NCBI GenBank assembly: GCA_038373865.1
Contig: JAXGGA010003375.1
Span: 1-64,000, forward strand
Direction of reading: 5' to 3'
Source: Uloborus plumipes
Taxonomy: Eukaryota; Arthropoda; Arachnida; Araneae; Uloboridae
Length of the DNA: 64,000 nucleotides
Under the pieces are notes generated by a model, which saw nothing but the letters and a program-made list of their open reading frames with translations, searched no databases and had not been told where the DNA came from. Shown piece by piece: positions 1-10,399 of the stretch. A program made the translations under genes and the position numbers. The number at the start of each line of letters is the position of its first letter. Position 1 is the first letter of the stretch.

Positions 1-495
1 AAAAAACTATGCACAAATGATGGCGCATAATTTTACTTTGGTGAATCATATGCAAGTAAGCACCAGAATTTCTATACGTTGCTTAAAAATATGGTAAAAT
101 TCAAGGGCGGATCCAGAAATTTTTCAAGGAGGTGTTTTTTTTCTTTTTTTTAATTTTTTTTTTTTAACTTACCTTGTATTCGATTCACACACTTTTTTTT
201 TAATGAAGTGGGGTCATTGTTTTACTTATAAAATATACAGATTTAGCCAAGGGGAGGGAAGCAGAATGTCTCTAAACGTATTCCTTTCCTTTTCTGCTGC
301 CAAAAGTATTTTAAAATTGCGTTTTTAGAGCCTCAATTTCTTAAGGATTCCTGGCGAATGTTTTTAACATCACCTAACATCATCAATTTTGTCAAAACTT
401 TCATTTTGCCGAGCTTCAGTTTCGAAAAATTACCGGAAGAAAGTCTCTAAATTTCAACCCTTTCCCTAGCTGCAGCAAATATAGACGACACTTCC
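1..495. other. AT-rich sequence, no gene seen
   Basis: Low-complexity T-tracts and short simple repeats. No splice-bounded open frame, RNA gene or element boundary was recognised here. Confidence 0.6.
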
Positions 496-2354
496 GTTTT
501 TAGCCTACTTTCCCGTTAAAATTAAAAGAAAGACGAAAAAAGTATTAAAAGTAGCTTAATGCATCTAAAAAATATCGCCAAGTCCAAAAAATATCGCCAA
601 GTTAAAAAAATAAAAAGGTAAAATGAAAATCGAAAAATTAAAAATTTGAAAGTAGGGTATTGAGATGGGGAATTTGTGTGTCGGTCGGTCTGTCGGTCTG
701 TCTGTCCCCCCCCCCCCCTAATAACTTTTGAATGAACATTCCGATTTGGACAAACTTTTTTTTTGTTGGAAAGATCTCGGCGAGTACAGCTCATTCCCAT
801 ATTTGATTTTTCGATTTGAACAATTTTTGGTTCAACTTTGAACCGTTCAAATAACCTGTCCCGCGATGCTAACTTTTGAGTGAACAGTCCGATTTGAACA
901 AACTTTTTTTTGTTCGAAAGATCTTTTCAAGGATACTTCATTTCCGTATCTACATTTTCGATTTGAGCAATTTTTCGTTCAACATTGAACCGTTAAAACA
1001 AGCTGTCACCCCTAATAACTTTTGAGTGAACAGTCTGATTTAAACATTTTTTTTTTTTTTTGTTCGAAGCATTTCGGCAAGGACACTTAATTACCGTATT
1101 TAAATTTTAAATTTGAACATTTTTGGTTCAACATTGAACCGTTCAAGCAACCTTTTCCCACCTAATAACTCTTAAGTGAACCGTCCGAATTGAATAAACT
1201 TTTTTTTGTTCGAAAGATCTTATCAAGAATACTTCATTCCCGTTTTTAAATTTTCAATTTGAACAATTTTTCGTTCAACATTGAACCGTTCAAATAAGCT
1301 CTCACCCCTAATAACTTTTGAGTGAACAGTCCGATTTAAACAAACTTTTTTTTGTTCGAAAGATCTCGGCAAGGATACTTCATTACCGTATTTAAATTTT
1401 CAATTTGAACATTTTTTCGTTCAACATTGAACCGTTCAAGCAACCTTTCTCCACCTAATAACTTTTAAATGAACCGTCAGAATTGAATAAACTTTTTTTG
1501 TTCGAAAGATCTCGTAGAGACTCATTCCCATATTTGACTTTTCAATTTGAACCATTTTTCGTTCAATGATGAACAGTTCAGAAAAAAATTTAACATGAGC
1601 GCCTACTGGAAAATTTAAATTGAATGTTGATTCTGAACTTCAAGGCAGATTTCCTTCAAACTAACTTTGTAAGAAAATGATTTTGATAAATAATGTATTG
1701 TAAAGTACTTTTCTGAATAATCTTCTGTGAGGACTCTGATTCCGACTCCGACTCCGCAAACATGGCGGAAATGCAGGCTCAGAAAAAAATGACTGACTGG
1801 GCAGACGATTTTTTGTTTATTTATTTATTTGTTTTGATTAATTTATTATTATGATTTTTCTTTGACAGACGATTTTTTTTTTTTTGCTAACAAAAATTTT
1901 TCATTCACGAGAGCATTTTATTCTTTATTTATATTTAACAACTGGCAACGGATTAAAAATGAAATTCAAGACATTTTATTAACGAACGAGTTTTTTTTCT
2001 TTCTTTGATAAAATGTGTTTTGAAGTTCTTTGTACTTTTATTTTATTTATTTATTTATTTATTTTTTTTTTTTGAAAACGATTGTGGAATTTTTCTACGG
2101 AAGAACTATAACAGTTACATTCTTTAAAAGGTGCGACAAAACTTAATTGACTCGTTTATTTAATTTTTACGTGTCTATTTCATCTGATGAGAGGGGTATA
2201 TTTTGCTTTTAGAAATCAACTTTAAGTGTTATAGAGGTATGTTTGACATAATTTTCAGTTTCAGATAATCAAGAGAATATTGATCAGATGCTACAATGCC
2301 GATGTCGGTGTACGGGAAAGTAGGCTCGTTTAGTTCTTGACAGAACTTCTTGTT
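496..2354 (+). mobile_element. Helentron-type non-autonomous element (HINE-like), copy 1
   Basis: A second, largely collinear copy lies at 53996-55879. Both begin with GTTTTT followed by the 14-bp motif AGCCTACTTTCCCG and carry its exact inverse, CGGGAAAGTAGGCT, near the 3' end (about 2313-2326). After it both end with a stem-loop AGTTCT-tgac-AGAACT and then a shared tail ending CTTCTTGTT. Between the inverted repeats is an array of about six 147-bp tandem units. Subterminal inverted repeats, a central minisatellite and a 3' stem-loop outside the second repeat is the layout described for HINEs, the non-autonomous relatives of Helentrons. No TSD is visible, as expected for insertion between two T residues. 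No protein is encoded. The exact 5' end is uncertain by a few bases. Confidence 0.68.
690..1590 (+). repeat. 147-bp tandem array inside HINE copy 1
   Basis: The phrase GTTCAAC recurs at 830, 977, 1126, 1273, 1419 and 1561, giving spacings of 147, 149, 147, 146 and 142 bp. Each unit also holds CTAATAACTTTTGAGTGAAC-like and TTTTTTTGTTCGAAAGATCT-like blocks. A CTGT/GGTC microsatellite and a C-tract precede the array. The open frames on the minus strand here follow the repeat and are not genes. Confidence 0.9.
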
Positions 2355-2404
2355 GTGACTGCAATTTCGAAACATTTTCGCTGCCAAGTCCCTCAAGGGA
2401 GAGG

Positions 2405-2480
2405 AGATCGCCTCTCCTTTGTATCCGTCCTTAGTAAAATAGAGATCGCCTCTCCCTTGTATCCGTCCTTAGTAAAATAA
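2405..2480 (+). repeat. 38-bp tandem duplication
   Basis: A block beginning AGATCGCCTCTCC and ending CCTTAGTAAAATA occurs at 2405 and again at 2443, almost identical. It lies just outside the 3' end of the HINE-like element. Confidence 0.85.
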
Positions 2481-2629
2481 AAAAACCATAATTTGAAGTA
2501 CAGCAGCGAATTCCCATCTTTTGGTGCAACATGCCATTTTTATAGTGCATATTAGTTCGATCTTTTTTCTTTTTTTAAATTCTTTTCCTTAATGAAAGCA
2601 GAACATCAAACGTAAGGGACGGGTGAATC

Positions 2630-2795
2630 CAGGGCCGGATTTACCCTTACCAGGGCTCTAAGTTATTTCAGATATGGGGGCCCCTTTTTTAAAAAGCAAT
2701 TTAACAAAATCAACCAATTTTTTGGAGTTTGGGGCCCCCAAAGAAGCAGGGCCCTAAGCTATAGCTAGTTAAGCTTACACGTAAATCCAGCCCGC
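2630..2795. mobile_element. Short hAT-type MITE, 166 bp
   Basis: The termini are inverted repeats (CAGGGCCGGATTTACC at the left; the inverse of GCGGGCTGGATTTACG at the right). The flanks GGTGAATC and GGTGAACC form an 8-bp TSD with one mismatch. The same terminal type (CAGGGCCGGATTA) bounds the large hAT element at 52628-56947, so the two are probably related. No coding capacity. Confidence 0.7.
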
Positions 2796-3940
2796 GGTGA
2801 ACCAGGAATCGAATCTAGGACTTGGGTACAACTATTCCGATATTTAACCGAATCGATCAGGCATCCCACGTCTGGTTAGGATTCTTCATTTCGAACGCAA
2901 TTAGTTTTACGGAGTTGAAGCAAAGGCATGGCAACATGAACGATGTCATAATACATGTATGCTGTGACTGCTATTTGTAAATTTAATGTTTGCTATGGTA
3001 CACATTTATTTTCTACTCCTTTCTTATTGCCTGTAATGCTTTCGGTAAGATTTTTTTGTCCTTATTAATTTATTTATCGTCTGCTCTTTTTATTGTATTA
3101 TATATGGACAGCGCTTAAAGGAAAATCTATGTTTGAATGTACATGGCCATTGAAATACTACGCAACAATTTCATTATGGTCTGAATACGGAAACCGTTCG
3201 GCTGTTTTTCGATTGTAGGATTCAAATATTCAAATTTTGACGAAGTCTTGATTTTACTAATAATTATTAATGGAATATAAATCATTTCGCCTATTGAAAA
3301 ACTTCCGTTCATTTTATCTCTGAGTTTATCCCTCAAATGAGACAATGATTAATCGATTCGAAACACCAAAAAGACTTCACAACAAATTTTCGGTTTAAAA
3401 ATACTTCCGCTAAAACTAAGTATTTTTTGGAATCTTACAAAAAAAAAGCCCGAAAACATGAACCAGAAATGATGGATTTGCATCTCCATTGTTTAAAAAA
3501 AACGAACATTAAAATTTCGTCACTCGTTTAACGACATAACCAAATAATTCAAAACGTAATATAGTCGATCTGAGTATTTATTACGAAATGAATTCCTATT
3601 CGTTCCAGGATCAGATTAAACACGAATAAAAAGATTTTAAAATTACCTGCTGATTAAACAATCAATGAAATCGCAAGATTCTTTAAAGGTTTGGCCAAAA
3701 AAGCAAAGAATAAGCACTAAGAAATAATTTCACAATTTGGTAGTTCAATTAAATGGAAGGTCAAATCTCTATGAAATAAAAATGCAAATTTTAACATGGA
3801 AAGTCACGCGATATCGCGTGAGACGGATCCTCCTCAAAACAAACTCCCTTCTAAACTTTCTTCCCCCTCTTTATTGTTTCTTTTGATTTTTTCAGAGCAA
3901 CAAAGTATTTCCTTTACTTCATCGCAGGGTTCGCCGATAG
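2796..3940. other. Intergenic or intronic sequence, nothing recognised
   Basis: AT-rich unique-looking DNA. A minus-strand frame of 72 codons at 3127-3345 has no recognisable similarity and no splice context, and is treated as chance. Confidence 0.5.
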
Positions 3941-4506
3941 ACCGTGTTTATCTGCGTATTATACGCGGATTACCTGCTAAAAAAGTGTAAAATGCGGATT
4001 ATAAGACGACGCCGATTATTATCTGTGCTTTTTTACCTCAACCCGACCTGTCTTCGTTGTCTGTAATGTTGTTTATTTTACATAGCCTGAATCTGTAATG
4101 TGGTGTATTTTACGTTGTACATATTCTTTTTTTCCGCGATTGAGGCTGCGTAAAAAAACAACATTGCATGTTCCGGCGATGTAAAATAAACAGCATTATA
4201 GAAAACGAAGTCGCCATTTGAACGATACTACGTTGTTAGCGCCTTTGTCTTACTTCACTCATTACCTCAAAGTAATTCGCGGGCAAAATCAAGATTTCAA
4301 GAATAAGTCCTTAATGTTCGGAATAATTTCAGTTATATTTCAAAAATTATTTCTTCACGTTAATTTCGTTGCTAAGATTTTGCCAAATCAAAATCTTAAC
4401 TTCGTTGTTCTTCCCTCTGATTATCCGCAGATTCTTTTTCCTTTTTGCCTGATTTTAAGGCCTACGGATTATATGCCGCCGCGGATAATACGCGGGGAAA
4501 TACGGT
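3941..4506. mobile_element. Possible Tc1/pogo-like MITE with imperfect terminal inverted repeats
   Basis: ACCGTGTTTATCTGCG at 3941 is matched in inverse by a right end that reads ACCGTATTTCCCCGCG on the other strand (to about 4506); both continue into GTATTATNCGCGG. The interior has repeated GCGGATTAT / ATAATCCGC and TGTAAAATAAAC-type phrases. A TSD could not be fixed, so the boundaries are tentative. No ORF of interest. Confidence 0.45.
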
Positions 4507-6247
4507 ATATCCAGTGATATATATCCGATATTTATTTTGAAAAAATCACGATACTTTGATATTTTCGATATTTATTTTTAGAACTACGATATTTTCAATA
4601 TAAAAATTATTATTTATCATTTTAATAGCGTTCATTTATTATTGAAATAACCTCAAAGTGATACAATATTAAAATGATATATTAATGGATCAATAATGTT
4701 TCTATTACAGTAATATAATATAACTTTTTTTATTTTTTTACTCGGAAAGTGATTAGCAGTGTAACTATTTTAATGTAGATTAAAACTGCCTAGTTCAATA
4801 TTAAACATTAATTTGGGGGTCCATATATGAAACAATGATAAGAAAAAAAAAACAGTGATTTGAGGATGCATTTACTATTTGAAGACATAAGTTTGCGATG
4901 ATTGAAAACATGGGATATATATCAAAAAATCCTACATTTTCGAAAATATCATATTTTCGAACCCAGCTTCATTATCTTAACTCTTCAGTTTCTTGAATTA
5001 ACTAAGGGGGGGGGGGGGGTCAATTTCCACTTCGTAAAACAAGTAAAGAAAAATGGGAAATCTGGATATAAATTGTATCCTAATTTCAGGGTAAAATAGG
5101 GAACATTTTATTTTCTTCTTCTTCTTTCTTGAAAACGAACTTTTTACTAAGAAGGAAAACAAATTTTAACTAACATGTTTGCAGTCGGAAATGAGCATTA
5201 AAAAAAAAAAAAAAAACTAGTGCAAGCAAACGCTCCACTTTTGCTATCGCGATTTTTGCAAAGGGTTCGATTTCGTGATCTCGATTTTTGTAAACTGTAT
5301 CACTTAATTTAAATTATAATCAACAAAATGTTTGACTTTTTTTTTTTTGCAGCTCATCACATTCGTTTTTCTACCCATTTTCAAGACATTTGTTTTCAAG
5401 TTTCATCGCAAAGGGAAGGCTTTAGTGGGAAGGAATGCATTTGTCGAAACACATATAGCTTATGCATCAAAATACACATTTGTTTCAGAAAGCTTTACTG
5501 ATGCTAATGCAGATTAAATGTAAATGCTTAGAAAGAATCAGAAAGATTCAATTGCATCCATTTAGAATGTGTTTTTCATTTTCATTTCGTCTGCTTAAAA
5601 TTAAAAGTTATATTTCTTCTGAATTTTATCATTTGTAACCATTTTGTATAACAATGCATATTTTCTTGGTGCATAAAAAAACTTGTGTTTTGATGAGTTT
5701 TATGTGTCAGACGTGGAACTCCAGGGGGAGGGGGCATGACCCCCCCCCCTGGAATTTGACAAAATGTAGCATGAAACTGCATTTTGAGGTACTCCCAGAT
5801 CCTATTTAAGCCTTAAAATAGTAATTCAACCCCACCCCCCTCTCTATAATGACCCTCTCCAAAAACAGAAGCTAGAAATGGCCTTGTATGTATCTTGGTA
5901 CAACTTTTCATACATTCAGATGCTTCTCAAACAATATTTAGTGTGAATGAAAAATCTGAAAATGTTGACTGAAATTTATATTCTTGCATGTGGTAATTGG
6001 TGATCCTACTTAATTTTTTCCCTGATTCAGGGCCCCATCCAACCGGTTGAATCAAACGCAGTGTTAGGTACGAGGAACCCTGTAGTGTGTGTGTGTACTT
6101 CATTTTGTCCTCTGTAAATAGTTATTTTTTTTTAAAGTAAACTTTGTGTTTTTCATAACAGATGCAATACTTTTAAAGTTTTGTTTTTCATAAGTATGAA
6201 AGTAAAAATTGTTCATTTTAGTATATAGACAGGTTTTAGAAAACTTA
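4507..6247. other. AT-rich stretch with simple repeats
   Basis: It contains a GATAT/ATATC-rich patch (4510-4620), a 14-base G tract near 5005, a 15-base A tract near 5200 and C/G tracts near 5725-5750. Short frames at 4902 and 5332 show no family resemblance. No gene found. Confidence 0.5.
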
Positions 6248-6255
6248 CAATCTAA

Positions 6256-6824
6256 CAGTGGTTGGAAAAACTACATATTTTTCGTAGCGAACTACAACTA
6301 CAACTACTTTCTTATAAATGTAGTTAACTACAGCTACAACTACTTTTTTTTAAATGTAGCGAGCTACACTACTTTTGAAATGTAGTTGCTACTTCGCTAC
6401 TTTTTAAAAAATAAATAAACAACAAATTCGAAAAGTTCTTTAGAGTAAAAAATTACCTCATTCGAATATGGAATAGAAATAGGAATCGTCTTTGAATTTA
6501 TTTGTTACTTTTTCTTTTTGCTCCTTTTTTTTTTTTTTTTTTTGCTAAAATTTGTCCTTTTTAGATTTTTTTTTACAATTTTTACGAATATTCGGCACAA
6601 GAACCACCTTGTTTTTTTCGTTTGTTCTCTTTTTTTTTAATTTTTTTCATTTTTTTAAAAAATTTAAAAGTAGTTTTCAGAAATCGCTACAAACTACTAT
6701 TTTTTGCATCGTGCTACTCACTACTCTACTTTTTTTAAAAAGTAGTGCGCTACACTACAAACTACTCAAAAATGTAGCTACTACAGTAGTTTTGCTACTT
6801 GTAGCGCGCTACTTCCGACCACTA
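6256..6824 (+). mobile_element. hAT-type MITE rich in GTAGT/ACTAC pentamers, copy 1
   Basis: The element begins CAGTGGTTGGAA and ends TTCCGACCACTA, and is flanked by a perfect 8-bp TSD CAATCTAA (6248-6255 and 6825-6832). The first and last 150 bp are dominated by reiterated CTACAACTAC, GTAGTT and GTAGCGCGCTAC phrases in both orientations. A related copy in the opposite orientation lies at 57639-58405. The frame at 6552-6848 follows low-complexity T-rich DNA and is not considered coding. Confidence 0.85.
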
Positions 6825-6832
6825 CAATCTAA

Positions 6833-7608
6833 TATCTTAATCTATTAATCTTACTTAATCTTAAAATCTAATATCTTAATCTTCATTTTTGTCATTCGAT
6901 GGAGGGGGATTCTGGAAACAAATTTTTTATGTGTACACGCTTTTATCTGATATATTTTTTCAGAGTATACTTTTTAACTATACACGGGCCCTTTAGTAGC
7001 CTACCAGAAAACTCCAAGACAATTGGCCTGACACAAAGAAATTTTCAATTTTATGCAATAAAATGTTGTTTTCTCTCTAACATCTCCATCATAAAGGCTA
7101 ACTTAAATAATCTTTAAAATAGTTTAAAAAAACTAAAAAACACGTTTTTAGATGCACTTATAATGCATCAACATGTAATATAGTTTATATAATATATTTT
7201 AGCCTTTAGTATTAATAATAGTACTAAATATATTACTTTTATGTTTGCAAACAACGTTAATTTTATCTTTTATTCGGAGTTACATACAAACAACTGAAAC
7301 ACTTGAACACATCAACGTGTAATAAGATAATTTAGCCTTTAGTTTCAACAATAGCATTAAATATATTACTCTTATCTTTGTAAAGAACGTGAGTTTTATC
7401 TTTTATTCAGAGTTACATACCCACAAGCGAAACTAAAAGCGTATTAATTTGGCACATTTGTACACACCTTTAACATTTCAACAGTTAAACAGAGTCTTTC
7501 TTTGAAACATACGTTTTTAAATTAATTCATACATTTATACATCTATTTGTCTTACAAAAAATTAACGATGTATTATTATAACTTGTCTTAATAAACTTTG
7601 ATAACTTA
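6833..7608. other. AT-rich sequence, no gene seen
   Basis: It contains a loose direct repeat: TTTAGCCTTTAGT...AATA...ACTAAATATATTAC at about 7200 recurs at about 7330. No coding region recognised. Confidence 0.5.
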
Positions 7609-8014
7609 CCCTAGCAGCATCATCTCATCGGCCGATGATCGGCCCTTCATCGAAACCCGATGAAATTCTCATCGGCCGATCATCCAATATGTCTCATCAG
7701 CCAAGCAGAATCCGAGCAGCAAAATCCGATGAGAATACGATGAGATTTGGAGCAATTTACGAGCAGAACAGTCCCGTGCCGAGGAATTTCATCGGGAAAC
7801 TTGATCGGAAGGATATCGTTTTCCGATGGAATATAGCTCATCTCTTTTTCATCGGGAAAGTTGATCGGAAGGATATCGCTTTCCGACGAAAAGTAGCTCA
7901 TCGAAAACCGTGCTCGGATACTGATCGGAACGATGTCATCGTGCGTTACAGGATCAGTTTACGAGGAGTTTGTTGATCAGCCGAGCAAAATCCGATGAGT
8001 TGATGCTACTTGGG
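7609..8014. mobile_element. Non-autonomous DNA element packed with ATCGG/CCGAT motifs (CCCARRYAGCAY group)
   Basis: Left end CCCTAGCAGCATCATCTCAT; right end, read on the minus strand, CCCAAGTAGCATCAACTCAT. Both run directly into CATCGG. I count eight ATCGG and six CCGAT in the 406 bp. A 60-bp unit (TTCATCGGGAAA...GATCGGAAGGATATCG) is tandemly duplicated at 7788 and 7848. The element is flanked by TA on both sides (TA-CCC...GGG-TA), but a longer TSD is not evident. Open frames on both strands here are created by the repeats. The termini resemble those of the element at 22956-25328. The superfamily is not assigned. Confidence 0.7.
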
Positions 8015-8882
8015 TAGTTTCATAAAATGCCTCTAAATTTATTTGATGATAGTAAATTTTAAATGGTAAACTGATAACTTTTTTTTAAAAAACTCAGTAG
8101 AAAACTGGCATAAGCAAAGTTTACTGCTTCTTACCAGACACTGAAAAATGAACTTTTGTGAGTTTTGAAGTGTTTTTTCTATAAATAATCTGAGAAAATA
8201 AATAATAGAGAAGAAAATGTGTTGTTCAAAAAGCAAAATGAATTTCAGGAAATTAAAAAAGGTAATTAATCACTCGAAGAAAGTAAAGAAATTTGCAATT
8301 GACTTCACATCAATTAGAAAAAAAAAAACTCTTTTAGAGTAAAAAGAAAACAGAGGGGTAAGCTGTAAATTACATAATTTTAATTAAATTGTAAGAAATC
8401 TAGGACGAATTTAAAAACATTTGGCATTGTCAAGAAAACTATCAGTATGCGTTCTAACTTAGTACTGATCTTCACAATTGTATATTGCATAGATTTTACA
8501 GTGGACCATTCGACCTGCACAAGCTATGACATCATCAAACTGACTTTTTATATACAGATCTGTAATTTTTATCGACAACTTATAAACTTTCAAACCTAAT
8601 CTAATGTCAGATACTGAGAAGAAAAAGGACATAAGAACTTTTTAGCTTTGAGAGAAATGCATACAAAATTCAGACACCAGGTAAACTTTTTTTGAAATAT
8701 TTTTCTCATTCACGCTATACAGCAGTACTTACCGGGGCTACTAGTACCATCTATCTCTTGCCCCAAAAGATACGAGAATTTTCAAATATTTTTCCATTTA
8801 TTCCCTAGTGAAAAAATTGAACTCCCCTCATTTAAACTTTGACTCTTTTAGAAGATTTCAGTTTTGCTAATAAATCTTAATA
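8015..8882. other. AT-rich sequence, no gene seen
   Basis: A CCGGTAAGTACTG donor-like string occurs on the minus strand near 8730, but no open, acceptor-bounded exon precedes it. Nothing else recognised. Confidence 0.5.
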
Positions 8883-9040
8883 CAGTCGAGTATTTATAAC
8901 ACTCCAAAGCCTTCTCTTGAATATTCCTTTATCTTGAAGTTTTCATTGGGTCCCAAGGTCTTGAGAAGGCTCTGGGAACTTCCTATAACTCGAAGCTTTT
9001 TGCCAGTCCCTCCGGACTTCGACTGATCGAGACTCGACTG
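8883..9040. mobile_element. 158-bp Tc1/mariner/pogo-type MITE
   Basis: Bounded by the inverted repeat CAGTCGAGT...ACTCGACTG with TA on each side (8881-8882 and 9041-9042), the signature of the IS630/Tc1/mariner/pogo group. No coding capacity. Confidence 0.7.
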
Positions 9041-9505
9041 TAGTTTTAACGGAAGTTCACACAAAAAGTATCTTTTATTTTCCATTTAAAATCAAGTCTT
9101 GAATGAGAAAGAAGAGTTAATAAGTGTAAAGCAGTGAGTGAATTCTAATAGTTAGTCTAATAGTTCTAGTTAGTAAGTGTATTTTAATTTCACGTTAGCT
9201 ACCAGTTTTTTTGGCTCTCTCTGTGCTATAAGAGGATTTTTGCCTCCAACTCGGTTACTTTCATATTCCATACTAATGAGTACATAATAAGCACAAAACG
9301 GCAGTCCATGGATGGAAATAACGGAGTTGGCGATGTATTGCAAGTTAGTAAGTGTTTGGAAAAAATAGCAATTGGTTTCAAATTGCATCTCCTTTACATA
9401 GAACTAGGCAAATACAAATATTTCACTTCTCTGAAATAGACAACAGTTTAGTGGAAATCACCTCCTTTATTTATTTTACATACAGAATAATACTAAATCT
9501 TACAG

Positions 9506-9655
9506 TTGGCAGATCTTTTATATCAGCATAAACAGAAGCACAGAGAAAGAGAGAGTAGAGAAGCAGCCTTACACCAGACACAACTGAGCATTGACCAAGG
9601 AGGAAAGTCGAGAGAAATTCAAAGGAAAGCGAGAACAACACAGAAATTGAGGCAG
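9506..9655 (+). CDS. Penultimate exon of an unidentified plus-strand coiled-coil protein gene
   Basis: A 150-nt fully open segment begins after the acceptor AAATCTTACAG and ends at the donor GGCAG|GTGAGA, phase 0 at both ends. The 50 codons start LADLLYQHKQKHRERESREA, then continue with LHQTQLSIDQGG and end QKLRQ. The composition is rich in Arg, Lys, Glu and Gln with no Pro, as in a coiled-coil or helical tail. Base composition is clearly richer in G+C than the flanks. It joins in frame to the exon at 10355. I do not recognise the protein; upstream exons were not found in the first 9.5 kb. Exon status rests on splice sites, phase and codon-like composition. Confidence 0.6.
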
Positions 9656-9719
9656 GTGAGAAGCTGTAAAGAAATAGAAGATTGGTTAAAAGGGCTGTTA
9701 AACTATAGAGCAGCATATA

Positions 9720-10273
9720 CAGGGTGACAAGAAGTAACTCGGACCAAGTTTCAAACCATACTTATGTAACTACAGCAAAAGTTATAGTGGTATTGTGATA
9801 GGGAATCAATTCTAGAAAGCTGCTAAACAAAAGAAACTAAAGATGGGTCTTCCAACAGGACTCCACACCTGCTCACAGAGCTAAAAGTACTCATGATTGA
9901 TGCAAGACACATTTTCCGGACTTCCCTGGAGCTCTAGAACGGCCACCGTATTCCCCAGATTTGAACAAAATGGATTATTCTGTTTGATCTACCTTGGAGA
10001 CAAGGGTGTGTGCTAAGCCTCATATAAAACTTTGGCATCCCTAAAGAAATCTTTATGCAAGGAATGAGATCAAATATCTAGTTGCGGCCCATAGCCGAAA
10101 ATTATGTGACAATTTTACCCCCCCTCCCCTTTTAAGGCTTAAGGCCGCCACTTTGAAAACGTTTACATATATGAGACAAAATGTTGTGTTCATATTTATT
10201 TTGAAGCGTGGTTGCAAAATGTTCATTAAGTTACAATGTAGCATGAGTGTCCAAGTTATTTCTTGTCACCCTG
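9720..10273 (+). mobile_element. Mariner-like element relic inserted in an intron
   Basis: The termini are inverted repeats beginning CAGGGTGACAAGAA; TA flanks both sides (9718-9719 and 10274-10275). From about 9849 the plus strand encodes a decayed transposase core: FQQDS-like (QQDSTPAHRAKS) and, 32 residues after its Asp, PPYSPDL, which are the second and third catalytic Asp blocks of DD34D mariner transposases. There are in-frame stops, one at a position where the family usually has Trp, and most of the N-terminal half is missing. The element is an internally deleted, inactive copy inside the intron between 9655 and 10355. Confidence 0.85.
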
Positions 10274-10354
10274 TATTTACCTGATAAGTTAAGAAAGCTC
10301 ATGGAATGATTACACACAGTTAAGAATTTTTTTATTGAGAATTTTTTGTTTCAG

Positions 10355-10399
10355 GAAGTTGACACCACTGCTAGGGAAGGTGCTGTGCCACTCAGCTAG
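10355..10399 (+). CDS. Terminal coding exon of the unidentified plus-strand gene
   Basis: After the acceptor TTTTTTGTTTCAG (ends 10354) the frame reads EVDTTAREGAVPLS and stops at TAG (10397-10399). Phase 0 matches the donor at 9655, across a 699-bp intron that carries the mariner relic. The product ends 15 residues after the coiled-coil exon if EV is counted from here with the stop. A chance acceptor is possible, but the composition contrasts with the AT-rich surroundings. No polyadenylation signal was confidently placed. Confidence 0.5.
   Translation, partial: EVDTTAREGAVPLS

Noticed and set aside
7635..7976. 113-codon plus-strand frame
   Set aside because: Produced by ATCGG/CCGAT reiterations inside the 7609-8014 element.
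8690..8830. Possible minus-strand exon ending CCCCG|GTAAGTACTG
   Set aside because: All frames between the nearest acceptor (CACTAG) and this donor contain stops, so the donor match is probably chance.
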